A stretch of DNA of 64,000 nucleotides from Diphasiastrum complanatum (GCA_029204225.1 CM055109.1:43401054-43465053); one strand, 5' to 3'; shown: positions 11,530-21,737, counted from the first letter of the stretch. Program-made: numbers and translations. The notes: a model not told the origin generated them from the letters alone.

Positions 11530-12345
11530 TGATCTTTTATAGATTTGTGGCGATCCCGTGTCTTGACACTATATGGCCGAGTATCAAGCCATGTGTCACC
11601 CAAAATTGACATTTTTTTGGATTCAGAGAGATATGGTATTCGCGGCATTTTTGTAGCACCTTCTCCAAATTGGATAAGTGTTCGGAATCTGGTCCATGCA
11701 CGCACAGATCGTCCAAGAAAATTTTCAGAAATTTTTGCAAGTAATCTTTGAATGTCGCCTGCATGACTCACTAGAAAGTGCTTGGGGCATTGCAAAGTCC
11801 GAATGACATCACTTTATAGGCATAAGTTCCCCATTCTGTGTCGAATGTTGTCTTGTGCTGGTCCTGGGGGGCTATTTTCACCTGGTTGTAGCCACGGAAG
11901 CCGTCCAAAAAACTATAGGCTTCGTCGCCAGCTACTCTATCAAGGACACATTCTGTAAATGGTAAAGAAAAATGGTCCTTCTTGGTGACTGCATTAAGCG
12001 CCTTCAGATTCACACATGTACTATAACTATCGGCGATACCCATTCTGTGTGCTCAATTTCATAAATGAAATCTGCATCCATAAACTTCTGCAACTCTTGC
12101 TTGATCAGTTCTATATAATTTGGGTTGCAGCGGTAGTAACGGCTTACCTTGGGGACTGCTCTGTCCACCAAAGGTATGGTGTGTTGGACTATTGTTGGCA
12201 GAATGCCCTTTAGATCAGTATAGTTCCAAGCAAAACAGTCTTTATATTCCACCAACAAGGATCGTAGTCTCTTGAACTGCATGGGTGTTAACTGCTCTCC
12301 CACATGTACTATCCTTTCTTCTTCTCCTGGTTCCACAAGATTCAT
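11530..12345 (-). pseudogene. Gypsy B reverse transcriptase
   Basis: Three overlapping frames (12345-12010, 12043-11771, 11764-11537) give an RT: HTIPLVDRAVPKVSRYYRCN, TEWVSPIVIV, LNAVTKKDHFSLPF, YSFLDGFRGYNQVKI, TTFDTEWGTYAYKVMSFGLC, then IFLDDLCVHGPD carrying the catalytic Asp pair (variant FLDD), and KCQFWVTHGLILGHIVSRHG. Frame breaks lie near 12040 and 11768. It is the closest relative in the window of the RT in Gypsy C (21737-21020). Confidence 0.88.
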
Positions 12346-12914
12346 CGGCTGTGTTCGCGTAGGTCCCTCGAAGACTTGTTCCGCTGGTGCCTGACTTTGA
12401 TCAGGTTCTCATTGGGCTTGCGACATCATGATTACCACGTCGTCCAATGTATAATTCTTGAAAGTATTAGGCATCTCGTGAACTGGAGCTCGTCAAGATT
12501 CCTCTTTCAGCATATTGACTCTGGCCCGACTAGTCGTTTTTTTATTTTCTATCACCTGTGTAGAAGATGATGTTGTATCTGATCCAACTTGATTGACTTC
12601 AAGGAATCCAACACCTTCTTTTTGCCCTTTTTTGTCATTTTGGTGAGTTCATCCTTGTTTTCTTTCTTCGGGACTGCTGTGACATTTGCCTCATGGTTGC
12701 GAATATCGACATCACTGTAGCTATTGCCTCTTCGGGTAGGTCACTCCATCGGATCACCTGGTTGTAGCATTGCTTCAACTAATTCTTCTTATTTGTCGGT
12801 GCCTTGGGTGGATCGATCCTTGACATTGCTTACTCTTCTAATCTAAAAGTCTTCAATACTCTTTCACTCCCATTCTCCACTACTTTCTAACTTTTAAAAT
12901 TTTTCTTTGATACA

Positions 12915-13445
12915 ATGTCTTCAAGTGGTAGGTCAAGTGGAAGGTCAAGTGGGAGACCATCTAGGAGAAGAGGTCGTGAGGAGCTCGAAGAATATAATCA
13001 AGAGTGGTTTGAGAATCTATCTCCTCAACAAAGAGATAGAATAAAAAATCTCGTGTTATCTTCTTTGGGTGAATCATCCGAGAGAAGAGATTCCGAAGGT
13101 GCCCCTTCCCAAGAATCACATAGTGTGTATTATGATCTTAATCCATGTGGTGGAGTTGTAAAAAATACGCGTGACAATGTAGTTCATGCTCGTCTGCATG
13201 ATTTAGTTGATTTATATGTTGGTAACATGATCGATTGGTCCTCCCAAGCGCTTGAAGACAAAAATAAAATAATAGAGACTTTGTATTCTGAATTTCCTCA
13301 ATCCAATGCTTTTAGCAAAACTTGGGCCTTGAATACAATGTGCCTTTGGATTCGAAACAAAAGGCAATTGATGAGAAGAGCTGTAAGGAATCCCAAGAAT
13401 CCCACGAAGTCTGGAAGAATATTCTTACTGGAAATTCAAGAATAG
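12915..13445 (+). CDS. Orphan ORF, 176 aa, Ser/Arg-rich N-terminus
   Basis: An uninterrupted + strand frame in the middle of minus-strand elements. The first 20 residues are Ser/Gly/Arg-rich with three SSGR/SGR repeats. A mixed, mostly helical region follows (REELEEYNQEWFENLSPQQR, VYYDLNPCGGVVKN, HARLHDLVDLYVGNMIDWS, FSKTWALNTMCLWIRNKRQL). The stop TAG at 13443-13445 is closely followed in the +1 frame by a Lys/Glu-rich coiled-coil-like piece (see next entry), so the original protein was probably longer. The style resembles ORFs of DNA transposons in plants, but I cannot name a family. Confidence 0.45.
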   Translation: MSSSGRSSGRSSGRPSRRRGREELEEYNQEWFENLSPQQRDRIKNLVLSSLGESSERRDSEGAPSQESHSVYYDLNPCGGVVKNTRDNVVHARLHDLVDLYVGNMIDWSSQALEDKNKIIETLYSEFPQSNAFSKTWALNTMCLWIRNKRQLMRRAVRNPKNPTKSGRIFLLEIQE

Positions 13446-13602
13446 GAACTCAGAAAGAAAGAAAAGAATGGAGAAATCCGAAAAGATGGATCGATTAAGG
13501 AAAAGTGTTGAGTTGCTAATTGAAGAAATGAGTGATTTAAAAGTCCAAATATCTGATGTTAAAGCCAAGCGAAAGAAAGTGAAGCCTAACGCCACACAGT
13601 AA
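13446..13602 (+). pseudogene. Frameshifted continuation of the orphan ORF
   Basis: In the +1 frame relative to the 176-codon ORF, the sequence reads RNSERKKRMEKSEKMDRLRK, then SVELLIEEMSDLKVQISD and a Lys-rich end, with TAA at 13600-13602. The regular Leu/Ile spacing suggests a short coiled coil. An in-frame ATG at 13468 exists, but the overlap with the upstream ORF makes a simple frameshift more likely than a separate gene. A small intron spanning the junction is the alternative. Confidence 0.4.
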
Positions 13603-13783
13603 CACAGACAGAAAGCACTCTCCACAACAAGCTCACATAGCAACTATATTTCTCAAAATGAAATTACATTGTACATATAGTTGTTCACTCAAGCAACCCA
13701 TGCATGACCCAAGTTACTGTTGGCGGGACGCGTGTCCCGTCGACTTGCCTCATGGCGAGGCCAACTGATCCTTATCAACTGAT

Positions 13784-13831
13784 AGGACCCACAGTACAGT
13801 AGCATAGTGATTCTACTTTAATTCTAACTCT
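13784..13831. repeat. 48 bp direct repeat, left copy (flanks Copia A)
   Basis: The 48 bp starting AGGACCCACAGTACAGT match 17173-17220 with a single difference (G/A). The two copies sit immediately outside the two ends of Copia A. They could be stubs of its LTRs or a long target duplication. A TG-start, TGTTGGCGGGACGCG, at 13718, just after a GTTAC, may be the outer end of an LTR. Confidence 0.7.
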
Positions 13832-13859
13832 CTTTCTTAAAGTAGAGTCTACTTTTTAT

Positions 13860-14998
13860 ACAGTCATATACATAGCTTTAAAGTCAACAAACTTTAAGTA
13901 CATCTCTTGATTATTTCCCGTAATAATCAAGTCATCAACATAAAGAGCAATCAATCCTGCTGTACCACGCATGTGGTGCCTGTTTAAGACCATAAAGCGC
14001 TTTCTTCAAGCAACATACTTTATTTTCCTGTCCCTTCGCTACAAAGCCTTCAAGTTGATCCATGAACACCTCTTCTTCCAACTCACCATTTAGAATAGCA
14101 GATTTCACATCTAGCTGATGCAAAGGCCAACCAAAATGTGAAGCTAAAGCAAAAAGTAGACGTAGAGTATTCCACTTACATACCGGCGCAAGGGTCTCCT
14201 CATAGTCGATGCCCTTACTTTGTGCATACCCTTTGATCACCAATCTTGCCTTGTGCTTTGCTATACTTCCATATGCATGGTACTTACTCTTGTATACCCA
14301 TTTGCAACCAATGGGTTTCTTGACAACTAGTGGTTCTACTAAGTCCCATGTGCTATGCTTAGCAATTGACTCCATCTCCTCTCCCATGGCCTTGAAACAA
14401 ATGTCATCATCATGCGCTTCACCATAAGTCGAAGGTTCTTTGCTTTGAATAATGCTAGATAAGAGAGCATAATTTCTTCATGCCTTTCAGGTTGAGTCTT
14501 CTCTCTTGTTGATCTTTGTACCTCTCCTTGGCTAGATGATCCTGGAAAGTCATACATGTTGCGGCTCTCCAACAATCTCTCAAACCACTTAGCGAGCTTC
14601 ATGTCAGCTGATCGGCTTCCTGGTGAGAATGTATCATATGGTACATCCTCCTCCTTGCGTTTGTCACCTGCAACTTCAATCCTTCTTGTACCAAAAGGTT
14701 TGTCCCTACCTCTCCAACCTGTCTCTTGAGGTTGAGTAGTAGTATCTTGAGATGTATCCTCATGTTCATCACTCGGAAGGTCAATGAATGGATCATCATC
14801 AGGTGGTATCCTCACTATACCATCTTTCCCATTGGATGTGTCTATCTTCTCAGCATCCTCGTATTCATACATCTTCGATTCATCAAAGATAACATCATGA
14901 CTTATATGGATTTTGTTTTCCATTGGATCAAAACATCTATAGCCTTTCACACGATCATCATAAGAAGATAGACTGTCGTACTGCATGCTTCTGACCAA
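13860..14998 (-). pseudogene. Copia A integrase tail/linker and truncated RT
   Basis: 14998-14400 is the region after the integrase core (KGYRCFDPMENKIHISHDVI, acidic linker with SQDTTTQPQET). 14387-13935 is RT: MGEEMESIAKHSTWDLVEP, IGCKWVYKSKYHAYGSI, KARLVIKGYAQSKGIDYEET, HQLDVKSAILNGELEEEVFM, CLKKALYGLKQAPHAWYS. It then jumps to ALYVDDLIITG near 13930-13900, with about 40 residues missing. It ends at 13835. There is no RNase H. Confidence 0.85.
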
Positions 14999-15700
14999 AA
15001 ATCTTTTGGTAGTTTCATCTCAGCTAGCATAGATCTGGCACTTTCCACAATCGTACGATTCTTGCGTTCAGCTACACCATTGAGAGCAGGAGTATGAGCT
15101 TGTGTAAATTGTCTTTTAATCCCACATTGATCACAAAGATCATTGAAGTCATTAGACTTGTACTCACCTCCACTATCTGATCTTAGGACTTTGATCTTCC
15201 TACCTGTCTGATTTTCGACCAATGCTTTGAAGCTCTTGAAGTTGTCAAATGCATCTGATTTCTTCTTCAAGAAGTAGATCCATGTCTTACGTGACATATC
15301 ATCAGTAAAGGACATGAAATAGAAGGCTTTACCTAAGGACATGGGTCCTCATAGGCCCGCATAAATCTGTGTGGATTAAATCCAAGATGTTCTTTGCTCT
15401 TGCAACACTTTCTTTATTGAACTTCTCTCGATGCTGCTTCCCATATACACAAGATTCGCACATCGATTTCAAGTGATCTTCTATGGTAGGCAATCCTGTT
15501 ACCTTCTCTAATTTTATCATCAAACTGAGGCTTCTCAAGTTCAAGTGACCAAGCCTCTTATGCCACAACTTAGTTTGCGATGGAATGGACAATACAAGTC
15601 CATGTTGCCCCTTGACTGTAGCATTCAACCTGTACAATTTTGTACTCTTACTCCATCCGCAATAACTTTGAACTTTTGGTTCACATCCTTCACAAAGCAA
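14947..15700 (-). pseudogene. Copia A GAG-pre-integrase and integrase
   Basis: LWHKRLGHLNLRSLSLM and CESCVYGKQHREKF form the HHCC zinc-binding part. IHTDLCGPM carries the first catalytic Asp, VLRSDSGGEY the second and GVAERKNRT the Glu. All three are present, but a frame break near 15340 separates the first from the others. After FWSEAC the sequence jumps into the linker because of the deletion near 15000. Very close to Copia B (23512-24840). Confidence 0.88.
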
Positions 15701-16295
15701 TGATCATGGACGAATTCTACTTTCAACTTTTGTTCAGTAATGACTCCAACAGAAAGTAGATTTTTCTTCAAACCTAGTACGTAAAGTACCTCCCTGGTCA
15801 TCTTGCTTCTGCCATCAGGTAGTTGGATTGAAATGGTGCCTATCCCCTTGATCTTGCACACCTCACCATTTGCTTGTGAAACGAATGTTCCATTATCCAA
15901 CACTTTCAAGCTACTGAACCAATTCTTGTTACCTATCATGTGTCTTGTGGCTCCCGAGTCAATATACCATGCTTGATCATCTTAATTAGATGACAATGCA
16001 GATATGAAGATACTAGAGTCTTCAATCTCACCCTCATCGACAAGGTTACCTGCTTGCTTTGGTTTCCCCTTGCCTTGTTTCGCCAAGAATTTGCGACATT
16101 CACTCTTCCAATGGCCCTTTTTACCACAATGGAAGCACTTGCCTTTCTTCTTAGTTTTATTGGAAGATCTCTCGTCCTCCTGAGACTTGGCAAATTGTGG
16201 TAAAAAGGGCCATTGCCCTTGCCCTTGCCCTTGCCTTGTTTTTGGCATGTCGCAAGTGCCTGATCGTCAGTATTTTGACGTCTAGCTTTCACCAT
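15625..16295 (-). pseudogene. Copia A zinc knuckle and protease
   Basis: A CCHC knuckle, CFHCGKKGHWKSEC (near 16140), a Lys/Gly linker, then the retropepsin active site AWYIDSGATRHM (near 15975) and the LYVLGLKKNLLSVG strand. The frame breaks around the knuckle and a stop between SALSSN and DDQAWY (near 15984) show decay. In intact relatives this protease cuts the Gag-Pol polyprotein. Confidence 0.87.
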
Positions 16296-16298
16296 TTC

Positions 16299-16865
16299 TC
16301 ATCGTTGCTCTTCCTGCATCAAGATTCCTGTGAGCTCATCAAAGGTTGGCAATCTTTCTCTTGATGCTATTCCGCTCACAAACACCTGATAGGGTTCTGC
16401 AATGCCGCACAATGCATTGTGCACCAGCTCCACATCACGTATGCGCTCACCAATAGAATGCAATTCATCCCTCATTGTCTTGATTCTGGTCATGTACGTC
16501 TAAATGTGCTCTCCTTGTTCCATTCGGGCAGTATTCAGCTTTGACTTCAGAAACATGATTCGTGACGGATTTGACATCTCAAACTGCTCCTTTAGCACAT
16601 CCCATGCATGTCTGGGTGTAACAATATCACACATGTGGGTAATGATGTGATCCCTCACTGACAAGTTAATGAAGGTCAAAGCTTTCCTCATCTTTTTGTC
16701 GAACACCTTGATATCCGTTTCATTTGGCGGCCTTCTTTCATCACCCGTGATGACTTCCCACACGTCTTTCTCCATCAATATGTTTTTCATTTTGAATTTC
16801 CACACTGCATAGTTGGAAATCCCATCCAATTTGTTACTCAAAATGGACTCTCCCATGTTTGCCAT
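16299..16865 (-). pseudogene. Copia A gag
   Basis: ATG at 16865, then MANMGESILSNKLDGISNY, AVWKFKMKNILMEKDVWEVI, HAWDVLKEQFEMSNPSRI, the UBN2-type Gag fold of plant Copia elements. A TAG near 16498 replaces the CAG expected in EHIQTYM. The second half (16493-16299) ends at a TGA that is CGA in Copia B. Confidence 0.87.
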
Positions 16866-17172
16866 TGCAAAACTGCTTGAAACTTCTGCGATAGGCTAAA
16901 AACAGTATGCCGAGGCCAACAGTGATGTCAGAAGTTGAAAATAATGACCTGCACATTTTTCCTTACCAGGCCACTCGCCGCTTTTCCACCAATTTGAAAG
17001 CCAAATCGACGTCGCCTTCCGAAATGCACTCAGTCATCAACTCCCAACAACGTGCCCAGTGGAATGGTGAAATCACTTCTGGCACACTCCAAACACTTTC
17101 TCTGCTACAATCACTCTATTTTGTTGTACCGTACTTGCAGGTACAGTCCGAGTGCCCTTCGTTTGGAGGTGG

Positions 17173-17220
17173 AGGACCCACAGTACAGTAACATAGTGAT
17201 TCTACTTTAATTCTAACTCT
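17173..17220. repeat. 48 bp direct repeat, right copy
   Basis: Partner of 13784-13831, one mismatch. 16866-17172 between the Copia A gag start and this repeat is its leader-like region, with no ORF I would defend and no PBS. Confidence 0.7.
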
Positions 17221-17464
17221 AATTTTAGCCCTGCACGTTGATATGGTGGAGCTATGAAAAACCCATAACTTTCTACAGGGTATGCTCCATTATTACAAAC
17301 CCATGCCCTTCCTGAACAAACTATGGTGGCAAACGATGGAGGGCATCGACACTACAATCTACCACTCTCAACAGCAACAGTCTCGCCTCCAAGAAGCACA
17401 GAAGATCCAAGAAGAAAAGCCTTCGATTGGTGTGGGACCACCAATCCAATAAGGAGGGGGATAA
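17221..17464 (+). other. Possible coding end and PPT upstream of an LTR
   Basis: A + strand frame ends WWQTMEGIDTTIYHSQQQQS, EAQKIQEEKPSIGVGPPIQ and stop, reminiscent of the Gln-rich tails of Tat/Athila Gypsy ORFs. It is followed at once by AAGGAGGGGG (17451-17460), a good polypurine tract, and four bases later by the TGTTAG start of an LTR. The coding assignment is tentative. Confidence 0.4.
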
Positions 17465-18461
17465 TGTTAGCATCTGCGCTAACACAGAAAAAATAAAAAA
17501 AGAGAAAAATAAAACTCCGTGGCATGTGTTTTGTAAGACCACGTGTGAGTGTTTGTTAATAAACTTATGCCATGGCATGTGTTTGTAAGCCCATGAGTAG
17601 AACCTCATAAAAATAATAAAATAGCTTAAACTTAGTTTTAGAACTTAGACTTAGGAAACTTAAGATTAAAAATATTTCATCTTAAATTTTCTTAAGTTAA
17701 GAAACTTTGAAGTTCTAAATCCTAAGTTAGAAGTCCTAGAAATAGATTAGTCCTATAAGTTAGTGGATACTTATGGACGATCCTCCTTGCCATAAAAGGA
17801 GAGGTATTTGCCTTGTAAATAACACTCTTGAGATTAAGCTATCAAGTCCTCTATTTTTGAGATTATCTTGCTATTTCACTTGTGTTCCCATTGGAAGGTA
17901 CATAGCTTGAGGAAAGGTGCTCGGGCCTCCTCTTGCCTCCTTTAATTGGTTCTTTTATTGTGGCATGTTTCTAATTGATTGATATTTAGTTTAGCCGCAA
18001 TCTATTTTCAATCCCTTTGGGTGTTAATCTAGGATTTAGTTAATCACCTTGCTAGTTGGGTAAGCCTTAGTAAGGTTTTGCTTTTTGTCATCTTAGTAGT
18101 TTCATTTCTATTTTGAGCACTAGTTGGGTAAGCCTTAGTGCTTCATCATTGTTTTTCTATTTTTGCATTTCGTCTGAAGCTTGGTAGAAACTTAGAAAGC
18201 AGACGATCCTCTCTATACTGCACCACATCGTGAGTAGATCTAGCCAAACATAGACAAACCAGATTTACTTCCAACAGTTGTGTTAATGCTTAGTGTTAAT
18301 GGATGTTAGAGTTAGATGTGGATCTTCCATACATGCTGAATTCTGAGATATGCTATCGCTCTCACGGGATCGAACCTACATGTGACAACTAACTTCATCT
18401 CCCTCATGCTTGAGTACTTGGATCTTGGGCTGAAGATAGAATAGGAAATAAACCCTCTACA
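17465..18461 (+). mobile_element. LTR of a Tat/Athila-like Gypsy element (997 bp)
   Basis: It starts TGTTAGCATCTGCGCTAACA (a small hairpin) and ends CTCTACA at 18461. A PPT lies directly to its left and a tRNA-Asp type PBS directly to its right. It holds AT-rich U3 sequence and a TATA-like CATAAAAGG near 17792. The last ~180 bp match 53726-53904. No TSD was found, in line with internal sequence on both sides. Confidence 0.7.
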
Positions 18462-18465
18462 ATTT

Positions 18466-18482
18466 TGGCACCGTTGCCTGGG
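18466..18482 (+). other. Primer-binding site (tRNA-Asp type)
   Basis: TGGCACCGTTGCCTGGG, starting four bases after the LTR end. It is close to the TGGCGCCGTTGCC form complementary to tRNA-Asp that Athila/Tat-group Gypsy elements use as primer site. Confidence 0.75.
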
Positions 18483-20050
18483 AACTACCCAATTTTTCAA
18501 TTTACAACATGTTTGGTTGATGGTTAGCTTGTATCTAGGCATCTTGTCTTGGCATGAATAGTGTTAAGATTGCATTTTAGGGTTAGATTTGGAGTGATTT
18601 TGCTTGATTTGAGTGGATCTTCTTGTTTAAAATTTAATCTGATTGTTGAACAGAGAAAGCTATTCAAATCACCATTCTTAAGATCCATCTGGATATGAGA
18701 AATAAGAGAAAACAACAAAAATTGGTCAAATTTGTCAGATTTTGTCGAAAGGATACAAAATTGTCATCAGAGTTGATAACATTTTATCCTATTTCAGGAA
18801 ACGTTCCCTAGGTTTGGTTTTGCTCACAAAACCTTCAGTTTGAAAGGCGAGTATGCCTTCCCAGCAGATTTGCAAAACCATCAAAAAACAATAAAAAACA
18901 CTAAAAACCCTAAAAAATACAGAAAAAAAAAACTTCGTCTAATTCACTGTGCATAGGTGTGATTCAGATCTATCTACTGCTAGGTCGACAGATGTTGATT
19001 CTAAAAATAGAAGGTCAAAGTGACTGTTTATCTAGTGTTTGATAATTGTTTGTGAATAGTGTAGCACCTTTATATAATTATCAATTTTTCAGAAGAACCT
19101 TTGCTTGAAACCTTTGCCAAAGTCTATGTCAGTCTGACTTACTATTTTGGTCTATTAGTGAGTTTGACAAACAATAAACAGAAGCCACGTGTGATATTAA
19201 CCTATTTTTGTCAGAAAAAAACTTTTTTTAGTAAAACTAACAGTATTACATTTGTAACATTCGCCGAAAATTTCGCTGAAATTTCTAAGAATATTTTTTA
19301 TAGTAAGCTACAATTTTTGAGTTCAATGAACATTATTGTTACCAGGACCTTAAAAATTCCTATTTTTATCCTCATCAAACTGCAATAATTGTACTGCTTG
19401 TCTATCATAACCTTCGCCAGTTCTATCCTAGTCTTATCTAAGTAAGATTTATTCTCTATGAATTTGACGAAGGTTAATTTTTTCATATTTGTCAAAAAAT
19501 AGCCAGATCAGAGATTCTTATTCAAAATAGTACTAAAGAATCTTCACCAAGTCAATCTTCGTCTAGGAATCCTTCGTCCATACTATTTATAGGGTATGAG
19601 TTTCCAAATCTAGCCTCTGTCAAAATTTTGAGTAATTCTGTTATAGTTTGATTCAGATTCTGAGAGATTATTATTCTTAGAAGTGTCATTGCTTGATCAA
19701 AATTTATTTTTCAAGAATAAAAAATCTGATTATTTTTCAAGTAATAGAGATTTTACAAATCTGATCTGATCTTATCTGAGATAGAATTTTGTTTGAAATA
19801 TCTTGAAAAACTAATTAACTTTTACTAATTTACAGAATTGCTTGAAAGCAATCTGTCAATTTGAGATGGTGTACTCTTGTTCTGGTACAAAGATACAAGC
19901 AAGAGCAAATCAAACGAAGCTTTTGAGATTGGGATCTCTAATGTAAGAGAGTTTATATCCCCGTTTCTCAATATAAACTTCTTCTTGAAAAACTCTGCTC
20001 TCTGCGATGAAATCTGGTTTAGTAACTAGCATACTGTCGTCCATAGGCAA
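18483..20050. other. AT-rich leader-like region, no gene
   Basis: Follows the PBS, so it may be the 5' leader of the same element. It is AT-rich with many stops in every frame. Short TTCGCCGAA/TTCGTC-like words recur (19258-19280, 19411, 19560). No gag domain recognised. Confidence 0.4.
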
Positions 20051-20458
20051 TCATACGGCACGACAATAAAATCCTTCTGTAATAACAATCTCTTGATTGC
20101 GGACGATAGTGGAAATATGTCCTTCTTCTGTTTCACTCAAATTGCGGATCAGCTCATAACATAAATCCGTAAGAATTATTGATGGGTTAAATTGAAAAAG
20201 ACCTTCGATTCGTGCTCGAACAACTAGTGGTTGTAATACTGGTATCACTGGCTTTGGGTGCATTTTGAATACAATCGCCATGGTGCTTGCAGTTGTAAAC
20301 GAGCGATGGTAGAAAAGACTTGATCGCAACAATTCAAAAATCGGAGAGCAAGAGTGATGGAAAGTGGTAGCAACAACAACTGAAGGGTTTGAGGTTTTAG
20401 GCGTATTGATGGTATTTCGACGGATTAGACTAATATTAAATGGAAGCGTGTCCTTCAT
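20051..20458 (-). CDS. Unrecognised 135-codon ORF
   Basis: An open minus-strand frame from ATG at 20458 (MKDTLPFNISLIRRNTINT) to a stop at 20051, with no stop inside. Its C-terminal half (VIPVLQPLVVRARIEGLFQF, LCYELIRNLSETEEGHIST) looks protein-like, but I recognise no family. It lies just downstream of Gypsy C on the same strand and could be a 3' ORF of that element or chance. Confidence 0.25.
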   Translation of the reverse strand: MKDTLPFNISLIRRNTINTPKTSNPSVVVATTFHHSCSPIFELLRSSLFYHRSFTTASTMAIVFKMHPKPVIPVLQPLVVRARIEGLFQFNPSIILTDLCYELIRNLSETEEGHISTIVRNQEIVITEGFYCRAV

Positions 20459-20759
20459 TTTGAAGGTACATACTCAATAATAAAGTGTCTAGTCCTAAAA
20501 ACAAAAATAAATAAATAAATAAACAAAATACATGAATGCTTCACTTAGTAAGTCAAAGCGAAGATTTTCATTTTCTTCGTTAAAAATGCAAAAAATACAA
20601 AGATGTCGGAAGGTAGAAAATCCGTAAAAATGCGAAGGTACGTGTCGCAATTTTCGTATTTCTAATAAATAAAAAATGGTGAATTCACTCAATACACCAT
20701 ATTCCAATATACTGTCGGGTTTTTCGCAGAATTATAGAAATGTAACGAAGGTGTCGTGT

Positions 20760-20807
20760 TTCGGCATTTTCGCAAAAATGTACACGCTGGTTTCGGCATT
20801 TTCGCAA
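20760..20807. repeat. Short direct repeat (TTTCGGCATTTTCGCAA twice)
   Basis: The 17 bp unit occurs at about 20760-20776 and 20791-20807, just past the coding end of Gypsy C. Many TTCGC words surround it. It is likely part of the element's untranslated tail. Confidence 0.6.
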
Positions 20808-20834
20808 CTTTCAGTAAACATGATGCACCGGAAA

Positions 20835-21737
20835 TTAGTAATAATAGTGCTTCACCGTTGAACCATTTACTCGAGTTTCAAGTAAATGTCCTTGGAGATC
20901 AGCTAACTTTAGTGATCCATTATTAAAAACTTCTATGACTTTATACGGTCCCATCCATTTGGTATGTAATTTTCCAAGAAACAACATGTGTTTGTTATCA
21001 TATAGAAGCACATAGTCTCCATCTAAATGGTTTTTAGTTGATGAATAGACACATAAGTCATCCATAAAAATTTCTAAAAATTTTCTTAAATTTTTTTGAA
21101 AAATATTTGTCATCATACGTTGGAATGTGGCAGGTGCATTACAAAGACCAAAGGGCATTCGCATATATGCGTACGTCCCCCAATCAGTGGTGAAAGTAGT
21201 CTTGGATCTATCTTCCTCTTTTATAAAAACTTGGTTATAACCTGAGAATCCTTTTAAAAAGCTATAATGTTTGTGACCAGCTACCTGGTCAAGAATGGTA
21301 TGTGTATATGGCAGAGGATAATAATCCATTGTTGTAGCAGCATTTAGTTCTCTAAAATCTTGGCAAACTCTAATCTTGCCCGTCTTCTTCTTAGGTACTA
21401 TAACTATTGGTGACACCCACTCGCTGCTTAGAACATGATATATAATACCCGCTCTAAGACATCTATCAAATTCATCTTTTATTAATAAGGAGTACTCTGG
21501 ATTCAATCTATATTGGCGCTGCCTAACATGTATTGTTCCCTGAATAAGATCTATTCTATGTTTGTCCCATTTAACTGATATTACTATTAAATCATCCATT
21601 GACCGAGCAAATACGTTTTGGTATTTTTGAAGAAGCAAAAAATACTCTTCACGTTCCTGGTCCGATTGGTGATTATATAGATTCAAAGTCTTACCTTTAT
21701 TAATTTCTATTTCTACATAATCGGTTTTATCTACCAT
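20835..21737 (-). CDS. RT fused in frame to integrase C-terminal tail (300 aa)
   Basis: An open 300-codon frame. Residues 1-60 lead in. RT motifs follow: SSEWVSPIVIVPKKKTGKIR, LPYTHTILDQVAGHKHYSFL, GYNQVFIKEEDRSKTTFTTD, MPFGLCNAPATF and EIFMDDLCVYSS with the catalytic Asp pair. Straight after NHLDG the frame reads DYVLLYDNKHMLFLGK, KWMGPYKVIEVFNNGSLKLA, which is the tail normally found after a Gypsy integrase core. The join lies near 21020. RNase H and the whole integrase core, normally about 600 residues, are gone without a frame break. It may be chance decay or a retained product. Confidence 0.85.
   Translation of the reverse strand: MVDKTDYVEIEINKGKTLNLYNHQSDQEREEYFLLLQKYQNVFARSMDDLIVISVKWDKHRIDLIQGTIHVRQRQYRLNPEYSLLIKDEFDRCLRAGIIYHVLSSEWVSPIVIVPKKKTGKIRVCQDFRELNAATTMDYYPLPYTHTILDQVAGHKHYSFLKGFSGYNQVFIKEEDRSKTTFTTDWGTYAYMRMPFGLCNAPATFQRMMTNIFQKNLRKFLEIFMDDLCVYSSTKNHLDGDYVLLYDNKHMLFLGKLHTKWMGPYKVIEVFNNGSLKLADLQGHLLETRVNGSTVKHYYY

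Larger units (their letters stand above)
9660..12850 (-). mobile_element. Gypsy B: decayed Tat/Athila-like Ty3/Gypsy element
   Basis: On the minus strand, domains run from a poor protease-side stretch (12850-12350) through reverse transcriptase (12345-11530), RNase H (11476-10930) and integrase (10704-9923) to a C-terminal integrase tail (9874-9662). The order RT-RH-INT defines Ty3/Gypsy. The lack of a chromodomain and the wording of the integrase (GNGQAEASNK) point to the Tat/Athila side. All domains are broken by stops or frameshifts. No LTR pair could be delimited. Confidence 0.85.
13835..16865 (-). mobile_element. Copia A: internal part of a Ty1/Copia element
   Basis: Gag, protease, integrase, linker and the first part of RT in Copia order on the minus strand, all broken. 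No intact LTR, PBS or RNase H is present. A stretch of about 140 bp is missing at 15000 relative to the sister Copia B, and RT is cut shortly after its YVDD box. Several stops are C-to-T changes (CAG to TAG near 16498; CGA to TGA near 16298, where Copia B still has CGA). Confidence 0.88.
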
